The position numbers and the translations under genes were made by a program. Shown here one piece after another: positions 51,081-61,151 of a stretch of DNA of 64,000 nucleotides. This stretch comes from Prinia subflava (lineage: Eukaryota; Chordata; Aves; Passeriformes; Cisticolidae): NCBI RefSeq assembly GCF_021018805.1, contig NC_086253.1, positions 34,597,583-34,661,582 of the forward strand. The letters run 5' to 3'. The first letter of the stretch is position 1. Each line of letters begins with the position of its first letter. The notes below the pieces were generated by a model, which did no database searches, was not told the DNA's origin, and saw nothing but the letters and a program-made list of their open reading frames with translations.

Positions 51081-54000
51081 TTAAGTCACAACAACCAAAG
51101 TATCAAGATATAGCTCTGCTGTATAAGGAGCAGAGAAACACTTCTGTGATCTATTTCCCCGCTTTTTGTACTTCTATTTTTTTTGTCGAACCAGTAAGGT
51201 TGTGTTCATTGACACCTAGAACATTTCCTGAAACCTGGAACAGATTTGATTCAGAAATACCCTTATATACAGAGGTATATAATTAATCTGAGTATAAATT
51301 TAGCCAAATATTAGAGCTGGAGAAAGACATATCCAAGAGTCATCACACTGCAAGCCTCACACAAAGTGAAGTGGAACAAGGAAACACTTTTCTTTGTTTC
51401 ATATTTCCTACAGTTGAATCTATAGCTTACATAAGATAATATCCCTACATTTGTTTTCTGGCTCACATGTGATTTACAAGCCTGTAAACATATTGGAAAA
51501 TTTTATTGAAGCTGATGTAAATATGAAAGATGATATTTGGACATTTGCTACACCTTTTGAAAGAAAGGACTCAGTGAAGTGTAGCACCATTAAGCAGTAT
51601 TAGCTACACCACCTTGTGCTGGCATCCTCTTCTGAGAGGAACCTGATTTCCCTGTCTTCATGACTCTCTATTACTGTCTTCCAACAGTTATTTTTAAAAG
51701 CAGCAGGAACCCTGTTAACACAGTAGTGTGAATGTATTTCAGAAGAATCTTCTGTTAGACTGAGAAATTACCTCTTCTCTTTATTTGCTATTCTAATATT
51801 GCAGCAAAGTCTCAGAGAGTACAAATTTTCCCCAAAAGTGCACTGAATAAATCCCATATGAATCTTCCAAACCAGGTTCAGTAATGGCTACACATTGCTA
51901 TGAACAACCCCAGAACTTTTTTTTTGGCATGGGTACAGCATTTCAACAAGGGTAAATAGTTTAGAACTCTGGCTCTTTTCAAGGTCATTATTTGTTACAA
52001 CTGTGTAGTTTGGGGAATTTTACCAATTTCCTTAAATCTCTAAAAGTCAGAATTAATGAGACAGTTTCAGCCTTTAGATCCTTTTCTCCTACCCACTTTC
52101 TCCTCCAAAAACTGTAGATGAAAATGCCTAAAGATTTTTTTTTTTTTTTTCTGGGACGATATAACAATAAAGACTGAAAGGCTGGAAAATTCAATAAATC
52201 TGAATATGTGCTGTGGTAAAAAAATCTCAGGATGTTAATAAGCAATCTTGTTATTTCTTCTCCAGACCAGTGAAGCCTATCAACAATAATTACTCTCTTT
52301 ACCTGTATAGTCCTCTATGCTACAAAATGTGGACCGACAGGGAACAAAAGTATATTGGTTGTGTTAGTTGTTTTTCTTTTACTCTTTGTGAGGAACGCAT
52401 ACTAAATACTATGATTCATTCAGTTTGGTAAGAAGAGGCAAAAGAAGTTTATTTAAAAAATAGAATTTGAAATGGTCTGGCCTGATTGGAATTACTGAGT
52501 ACACTCTGCTGAAATAAAGCTGTTGATTGCTCTATAGGCTGTGCAGCCTATCAGTTAACAGCAAAAAGCATCTTTATAAAAGACTATCTGAATTTAAAAA
52601 ATGTGGTTTGCAGTTATGATATAATCACCAATTAGCACACAAGAAATGTATTAAAATCCTGAGTCCATGTTTGTTGAGCTAAAATTATGCCTGATCTGTC
52701 AAAAAAACACTCAAGAAATCAGAAAATAAAAGCATACAATAGGACTTTTGGTCTCCACATCCACGGTTATAAAACCCCTAGGGTTTTATATATTTTGCAT
52801 ATTAATGGGAAAGGATACAGAGTGGGAATAAAATATGGGGAAATTTTAAGAGCAAATCAGCCAAACAGAAAGTTTTATCTAGTGAAAATGCTTTGCAGTG
52901 CTTAAATTCTGAGGTATGTATCTTAATAAAAAACTGAGAAGTCAAACCTGAAAACAGATTCCTAAATTCCTCAACACTGGAAGGCTAAATGCTGAAAAAA
53001 CTTATTTTTGCTAAGAATAAATATATATACATTTTATAACATTCCAAATGAAATATTCTTAAGAGATTTCTCAGCTATGAATAAAAATCACAGAAGCAAT
53101 AGGAAAGACCTAGGTGAGTTTAGTCTGCATAACAGTTTTTGAAAATTTATTAGACAATTTACGGTCCTTTATACTTCCTTTAAAAGCTCCTCTAAAACTA
53201 ATCAGAACTGATAATGTGAATGAAAACTTTAAGAATTGAGTTATTAAATGCTCTCTGAACAATCTATTATCAGTTTGATAGGCATACAGGACACTGAAGC
53301 AGTTAATAGGGAGTTGAGCATGTTTAAAAACAAAAGATTTTTCTGCCTGATAAAGCACAGCTGCAGAACCTTATTGCTCTTCTGAATGTGGATCGACATG
53401 AAAAGAGATTTCCTCTCTAGTTTTTAATATTTTATTAATTAAAAAACCCCAATCTTTCTTTGCTTTCATTAAGTACGGAAAAGTTTCATTAATATAGAAA
53501 CCACTGTAAGCTTCTGGCCCAACAGTTCTCCCATGACAGCAATAGTGACATATCAACAATCAGTATTCTGCATCCTAATGGTGGTTTTCAAGCAAGCCTC
53601 ATAGTTCAGATGGGGGCAGTAAAAGCTTATGCTATCCCTTTAAGGCTTTCTTGATGTCTTTTGGCATTCTCTTATAATTACAGCTTTTACTGTAAGCACT
53701 GTACTGAAGGCATTGTGCTGCAATTGAGTCCTTTGAAATTATTTGAGATCAGTGTAAATGCCACTTTTTAAACAACTAAACTGGAGAACATTTACTTTCC
53801 TTTAAGAATACAATCACAACTGGAGCAAATATTCAATTAACTATCAAAATAAAATACTGGTCTGGGAGATTTGGACAATTTTCACACAATTGCATTAACA
53901 ATAACTCTGTCCCTTTCACTTTCCAAATTCCCTCTAAAGTCTCCAAGCTAAAACAGATTATGCTCACACATTTTTTATAGTTGCAAAAAGTATGTATAAT

Positions 54001-57000
54001 GGTAGAAAAGTACTAAAATTGTAAGCTTTAAGATCTGAAGATATTAGGTTTGTAAGAGAGAAATATCTAAAATACTGGTGCTGTATGCACAAATGGAATG
54101 CCTCAACATGTATGAAACATAGTGAATGACGATTTGCCAGGAAGGTGGGAAGGACTGAGCAGATGTGCTTTGTACCAAATGATTTTCATATTTCAGTGTG
54201 ACAAAATAGATGAGCCACATAAAGCTTAATTTCAGTTGCAAATTGCAAGCTGAAATAAGTTCCAGAATAGTAAACAATTAGCTGCTTTATTTTCTTTTTA
54301 ATAAGATTAAATCACCAGATAATATCTACTGGCATCAACTTGGCTAATAAAAATCTGTTTAATAGGATTTGCCATTTTTCCAGTTGCTATCATGATCAGT
54401 TTTGCATTTTGATTATCTTTAAACTTTGCCTCAATTTTCTCATAGAAAAGCTCTCAGTAGTAATTGCTTTAACATTTATTCCAGGTCAAGTGGTTAAGTA
54501 TGAATAATGATGTGTCAAAAATGTACAGTAGTGCTGTCAATAGAGCAATTACCATTTAGCTAGAGATTATTATGGCACAAGAGCACATTAACTGGGCACA
54601 GTAAACAGAACAACAAAGAAAGAAGGGGCAAAGGGAACAAACTGAATTCAAAACCTGCCAGTTTTGAAATTCAAAACCACACCAGTTATACAGTGTGTGT
54701 TACTGCCAGATATTAGTTGTTACATAAGAGCAATTAAGTCTGCAATCAGCAGCATTGGATTAGAATATTTCCAATTAGATCAAGAAGTAAGAAGCATGTT
54801 TCTAGAACATTAGCTTAATTTTTAAAAATAATCTCACAATAGCTTTGTTTCCTCTTGCACATCTTGCACTGCTGTTTGGAAAGTGATCACCAACTGGCGT
54901 TGTGCTTAAAGCTTCCTCAAGTCACTAGGCAGCACAGCAATGAAAATCCAGCATATGTCTCTCTCTGGTCACTAGTACTGGTGTAAAAGCTAACACTTTT
55001 TTCCCACATGATTTTATAACTTGCAATGTAATGCACTACTGAGTTACCTGAAAAAAGTTAACAGAGAGACACATGTCAAAATGTGTTTTTCTACAGCCTC
55101 TATTAGCTAGCAATAGTTTTGGTATTATTCCTTTAATTACACCAAAACTAAGAAGTTCTGCCTACAAAAGCGATTTCTTCAGTTATATCTTTAGAAAGAC
55201 TTCTAACTGTATTACACACATGAAAATTACAGTCTGGCAGAGCACAGAAGTGTGTCCTCTCAAGAGCTGTCTCTTTCAAGAGCAAAAGCCACTTGTATTA
55301 TCCAGTCTGCACACACTGGCTTAAGAACTAAGCAATCTCTAGAAACTCCCACATTAAAAATCTAGGTGCCATACAGTCTCTAACTTAAGGTATTAAAAAT
55401 TATTCTTGTAAAAACATACATACACACACACACACACGCACAGAGACACACACACATAGATAAATCTTGTTTTCTGCATGTCTTATTATTCTAACTCTTC
55501 CTCAGCTCACCATGGGACAATTACAAGCTGATCCAAATTAGTGAGTGTTGCTTCAATTGCCTCTGAGTGGTAATTAGAAAACTTCATGACACTCCACTAT
55601 GGTTGGGCCTAGGGAGAAGTAGGAGGCACGCTTCATCATGAGAAAGTTGCATGTATTTCACAATTAGATGACATTAAACTTAACATAGAAGTGATGGTAC
55701 AATTCCATTAGCTCATCTCTATTGCCATCCTTTACGGCAATAGATGAAGAGAAATTATGAGCTCTGTTGTGTTCTTACAAAAAGAGCTGACCTTGGATGC
55801 CACTTCTAGATGAAAGCTTTATTGAGTATTTAACACCTGTGAAATAAGGTCAGACTTTGAACTCCATGTTTTGGAAGTATGAATGTTCTCCCTATAAGCA
55901 ACTGATAATCATTTTAGTCAACCTGCACTGTCAAAAAACCCATACCCTGAACAACCCTAATTGGGAAAGATAAACCTGTACCTTTGTCAAGCAGGAGCAT
56001 TTCATAGCAAGTGCTTTCTTTTCGAGGTTAACAAAAGATTAAATCTTTATTTCTACCTATGCTTGTGAAATTGTTCAAGACATCAGTATAAAGTATTTAT
56101 ATATGAGAAAAGTCAGCACTACTGAAATAATTATTTGCCTCAAATTATAATTATCAATATTTTTATCTTTAGGCAAACCTTAAAATCTCAGTCTATGTAG
56201 GTGCCATTCAGTCACTTCTTCAAGAAGAAGTGACTTTGAACACAAACTTTAATTGCAAATGAACTAAAACCTCAAGTTTTCCCTGCTTCCATGGCTTTAC
56301 AGTCTCCTGTGACACATTCTCTGAATGTGTCTCTCAAAGAATCTGCAACTTTTCTTTGGCCCTCATGAATTTTAGGTGCAATTTCTGTCTTCTTCTTTAG
56401 ACAGTGCCTGTAATAAGCACTGTGAACTAATGACAAGCATCTTCAAAAATCATGCAGCCACATAAAGTTTTTGAATCCTAATTATCAGTGAAACTTACCG
56501 TTTTCACTACTGAACTTGAACAGATTGCTAACACAACTTACACAATGAAAACTGAGAAAAATCAATATTTACATAGATAAAAAAAAAATCTATGAAAGGT
56601 TAAAATTAATTTTATGGGCCTATACAGTGTAAATCAGTGTCTATAAGCAGCAGTTTGTACAGGATTGTTTCTTACTGCATGACTTGTATTCCAGTATACT
56701 TCAGTAGAGTGTCTACTATATTATAGTAGACAGTAGAGTTCTATTACAGCCTTCTCTGGTTACAACTTTTCATCTACTAAGAAAGACACCAAGCAGTCTA
56801 TTTTAACCTTCCGGATTTTAAAAGGATGGAATACATTTGTCTACTATCCTCATAAATAATTTGAAAGTAGCTCCTATTTGCTGAAATATTAGAGAATGTG
56901 ATTCTCTGAATCAGACTCAGGACAGAAGTACTCATAAACCTGTGCAGAACAGAGGAAGGCACAAACTGCCATTTAAAGAGCTAAACCCCATAATTATATC

Positions 57001-57324
57001 CCATGCATCCCATAGCTCACTTTAGTCATGCATATAGGTTATACGAGTGATGTCAGAAATAAAATTTGGAGCTCTTTGGATTTGACATAAGATTTCATGT
57101 TGTGGCCTTCCTCACTAAAGGAAGCTAGACAGATTTCATTCTATTGACTGAAAATGAAATAAAATATTTTTGATTGAGCTTAATTATTATGATTTGAATG
57201 ATTAAAAAACAAGAACAAAATTTGTCTTCTGCCTTTCATAATCCATTACAAAGAAACAAAATAGACCAACACTAGCAGAGTTAGAGGCAGCTTTAAGGAG
57301 ATTTGAAGACTTCTGAAAGAATAT
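51081..57324. other. unique AT-rich non-coding DNA with conserved-element-like stretches
   Basis: No gene or transposon is recognised. A (CA)n microsatellite lies at 55415-55457. The stretches at 54.36-54.74 kb and 55.49-55.9 kb are complex, repeat-free and contain several TAAT/ATTA cores typical of homeodomain sites, which suggests but does not show conserved enhancers. A perfect 21-base palindrome lies at 56711-56731. Confidence 0.5.
55415..55457 (+). repeat. (CA)n microsatellite, interrupted
   Basis: CA dinucleotides run on with a few interruptions (CG, GAGA). Confidence 0.9.
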
Positions 57325-57325
57325 A

Positions 57326-57443
57326 CCACAGAATCAAAGAATAAGTTGAGTTGGAAGGGATCCTTAAAAATCATTGAGTGCACCTCAAGTCCCAAATAGC
57401 AGCATTCCCAAGAGTCAAACCATGTCCCACTCTCAAAATCTGT
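57326..57443 (-). mobile_element. CR1 LINE 3' end fragment, minus strand
   Basis: The plus strand shows the inverted CR1 terminus: CACAGAATCAAAGAATAAGT, GAGTTGGAAGGGATCCTTAA, then TCATTGAG and a decayed internal part to about 57443. Only the last 120 or so bases of the element are present. Confidence 0.8.
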
Positions 57444-58309
57444 TACCATAAGAGTCTGTAGTTATGCTAATCAAAGTAAGTGAGAGAGATGTATAAATCA
57501 AAAGAATGGATATAGAAATTACAATTGGAAAAACGTACTGAACTACATTAAAAATTCCAATAACCAATTTTAGTTAAGAATAATGCTGGATTCTAGCATA
57601 TTTTTTCATATTTTTCTGAATAGACAAATGTTACGGTAGTATTTTAGTATAACATGTTGCATCAGAAATTTTAAGTCTGAAGACTAAACTTATCCTTAAG
57701 AAAACTTGACTTGAAATTATTCAGTAAATGAAAAATTAAAGGCAGACATATGGCACTATGAAAACACTTCAGAACAGAAGAAATATAACATCTCCAGATG
57801 TTGTTTTCTTATGTTGCTTACTTGCATTTTTCTGCTTGTCAGGTGCTTTGTAAATACTAAAAAAAACAGGCCTTTTTTCCATTTGGAAATAAAAATTAAT
57901 AATATTAATGACATATGAAATGGGAAGCTAAAAAACCATACAGGTGTTTGGTGGATGCTCACACATATGGTGATGGGGAAAGCTTGGGAAGCTGTAGAAA
58001 GTCTTCTCATTCTTTTCCTCTTCATGACACAACTGAAGAATATAATACAACCTACAGCAGGAAAAGGTCTTGAAAGTGCTAAGAGCCATGTAAATGAAAG
58101 ATGATGAACTCCAATTGCAATAATAATTTAGACTTTTATGGATCTCTAACTCCCATCGCAATCTTGGATAGCCAGTTACAGAATTAGGAAATTGAGGTAA
58201 TTTGTGATCTTCTTGTAGCACACTAGAGACCAAGAAATGTGTGAAATACTGACGTAGAGATATTTTTTTATTGGGACTTCTGCTTCTGATTTCCCTCTAG
58301 TATTTATTA
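57444..58309. other. AT-rich non-coding DNA
   Basis: No gene is recognised. Two overlapping minus-strand frames (89 and 101 codons, 57756-58233) have no domain and appear to be chance. Confidence 0.55.
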
Positions 58310-58375
58310 AATAAAAACCCCAAAATCCAAAAAACCCAAACCAACAAAACCCCCCTCCAAAACCCACAAAACCTG
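58310..58375 (+). repeat. A/C-rich low-complexity (CCAAA-type) tract
   Basis: Units of A runs and CC/CCC alternate. It is the complement of the TTTGG-type repeats seen at 43.8 and 45.0 kb. Confidence 0.85.
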
Positions 58376-58989
58376 TAATTTCCCTAAATATCTATAAATA
58401 GGCCATCAATAAAAACCTTTCTAGAAAAATCTGCCATTATCCTGAAACTTAAGGATTAAAAGTCACTGTAATGTAACCCATTTTATCCTATTAATGTAAT
58501 TATAGGTGCCATTCTTCCAGAAAGTCCTAATCCTTAAAAAGGAGAAGAAAAAAATAAAAGGCGCATTAAGCCATTTCATTAAGTCACTTGCTTTTTACAC
58601 TTCAATTTAAGCAAATTTCTGAGGTTTTAAATGTGGATTTTGATTGTTTATGTGCACCAAATCTAACAATCTCTCATCATTTCTTAGATCAGTCACCACA
58701 TTAAATAAATGAAAAATGAATGAAAAAACAAAGATGAATCATATTTATTTAAATACCTAGATTATATCAGGCTGAATAAGATAATATTTGTCTCATGCTC
58801 AAAAGTTAAAAATTCAGCACTAATACGATTTTTTTTCTTTTCTCCTGGACTAAGCAGTAGAACTAAATTTCCTGTGGCTTTATTGAAAAGATTCCTATGC
58901 TTATGAAACAGTAATATCTACCTATAAAAACATCACTAAATGTCCAGATCATTACGCCTCGGCTTTTATCCTCTCCCCACACTTTTGTA

Positions 58990-59322
58990 TATCCCAGAAT
59001 CATTCAGGTGGGCAAGTACCTCAAAGCAGAGCCTACATCAATTTCAGACCACACGGTTCAGAGCTTTGCCTAGTGGGGCCAGAGCTCTCACAGGTCTGCT
59101 AGGTCCAACACTTGATTCTTCTTTTAGAAGAAACTTCTCTTTATCTAGTCTCAGCCTGCTCTGCTTCAGTTGATGACTGTTTCTCCTCCACTGTGAGGAG
59201 CCTGCCTCAGTTTCTCACTAACATCCTGTAGGTATGGACAGGCTGTTAAAAGCTACCCTCAAAGTCACCTCTTCCGCCAGACTTTAAAATAACAACTTAG
59301 CCTATCCTCATAGGATCTCTAA
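58990..59322 (-). mobile_element. CR1 LINE 3' region, minus strand, diverged
   Basis: The plus strand shows inverted CR1 landmarks in order: CAGAATCATTCAGGTGGGCA (3' end), AGAAACTTCTCTTTATCTAG, CTGCTCTGCTTCAGTTGATG, CCTGTAGGTATGGACAGGCT, and CTATCCTCATAGGA near 59320. It is strongly diverged and has small gaps, so it is an old copy. Confidence 0.65.
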
Positions 59323-59361
59323 AAACAAATGTTTACTTTCGTCTCACTAGGAAATTCATCA

Positions 59362-59632
59362 TGAGGGCAAGCAGAGAGGGGCAGGCACTGATCTCTCCTC
59401 TCCAGTGATCGGTGACAGGATCCAAGTGAACAGCATGAAACTGTATCAGGGGAGGCTTAAGCTGAATATTAGGAAAATGTTTTTCACCCAGAGGGTGGTT
59501 GGGCACTGGAACAGCTCCCCAGGGAAGTGGTCACAGCACCAGCCTGACAGAGCTCAAGAAGTGTTTGGACAATGGTCTCAGGCACACGGTGTCATTTTTG
59601 GAGATGGTCATGTGCAGGGCCAGGAGTTTTTC
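59362..59632 (+). mobile_element. CR1 LINE 3' region, plus strand, tail missing
   Basis: The match to the CR1 3' region is close. It includes GGGGCAGGCACTGATCTCTC, TCAGGGGAGGCTTAAGCTG, TTTTTCACCCAGAGGGTGG, TTGGGCACTGGAACAGCTCC and CACAGCACCAGCCTGACAG, ending at GTGCAGGGCCAGGAGT. The last 60 or so bases of the element, with the octamer tail, are absent. The 102-codon frame over it is a by-product. It lies head to head with the minus-strand CR1 at 58990-59322. Confidence 0.85.
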
Positions 59633-61082
59633 TGTGCAGGGCTTTGTATATTGCTTGGTTTTGTCCTCATATCCATTAAAGCACTGCTGCTGAGAGCAAA
59701 ATACCTTTTTTAAAATTATCTACAAAATTCCTTTAAATTGTCTGAAGAATTTGGAAAATAGCATACTAAAGTTTCTCTGGTGATGATGAGTACTGCTACT
59801 TAAAAAATTGTACATTCTGTTTGTAAAATCAGTGGTCATATGTACTTCTCAATTTCTTCCTAGTTTTCTCATTTTGGTTGCTGAACCAGCGACAAAGTAA
59901 TTTCAGTCATCCAGACCTAGATGCATTTGAATCTCCCTCTCTTTTAAGAATAGTGGAAGAATACTATCACTCCATTCATGTAGCACTTTCTCAAATTATT
60001 TTCCAACTCTCATTAAAAGACCATAGCATTAGATAGAAAGACAGTAAGAGCATCAATTCTGGCAATACTATCTGGATTCAATAGGATGTAACAATCCTGA
60101 ACAGAGTCCCCTCAACCGCAGGAATTTTTAACTGAGTATTTGCCTTATTTTGGCAATAAAACTTAAAGCTAATATCACTGCTCCTAAGAAACACAAATTC
60201 TGAATACACTCTTTCTGTAAAAAATCTTTGAATAGATCAAAAACAAATCACTATATTGAGTAGTAGGCCAAGATGCAGCATGCATGCATGGTGTCAGAAT
60301 TCGTGCTCAGCTTTGGTGCATATTTATGACAGACTTACAAGATCCCAAAATGCGTTTGAACATCAAATGCATTCAGTGTTAAGTACCTTTAATCTGGAAA
60401 ACTTCCCAGCTTGTACATCTGTCCCTTTAGCTTGTGCTACACAGCGTGTACTCTGTTACCTTATGACTAACATCTTTAACAAGAAGAAAAGTATATCAGC
60501 CTGCAACTTGTAATAAACCAAGAAGAGGGAATAACACAATGTTAAAAGTCTGTTTAAAATTCAATGCATCCAGCCTTGGCAGGTGAAGAATCAACTTCTC
60601 TTCATCTTCTGTTTTTGACAGCTTTTTCTCACATTTCACTTTTAAACAGCAATTTATAAATTGTTTGACCCTTTTCAGTCAGGCATGCCTTTCAGTAATA
60701 TGAACTGGCATGTATATTCTGATTGGAAAATGGTTCTGCTGTGATAAAAGTTAAATGAAATAAGTAATTAAATATATCAGTATTTTCCTAAGTGATAGTA
60801 GCAGAAAATGAACAGGAAATTTTCCTTAAACATTCCTGAAATCTAGCCCATTTTTTGTAGTCTAGGGATCATTCTCAAAACTATGAAATGTTGCAGAATA
60901 TTACACAAATACTGTAACAGATGCAAAAGACACCTGCTATTGTTTCTCACCTTGGAAACAGATTACTTTGAAAATTATACTTTTAAATTTAATATCAACA
61001 AAGTGATTTATTTTTATATTGGAAAATCAAAATCTCCAAGAGTGACCTTTTTCTAAGAAGAAAATAATTTGTCTTCACATGA
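59633..61082. other. AT-rich non-coding DNA upstream of the pol frame
   Basis: No gag or protease sequence, LTR, primer-binding site or other retroviral part is seen in this 1.4 kb, even in broken form. The few open frames are chance. Confidence 0.65.
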
Positions 61083-61151
61083 AACAATACTGTTTCAAAT
61101 AAGCGTCCTTTCGTTTGTAAATATGAACGGCCTCTGCTTGGAAGGGAGCTC

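Noticed and set aside
59405..59713. 102-codon frame
   Set aside because: Lies in the CR1 3' region, which is not coding in this frame.
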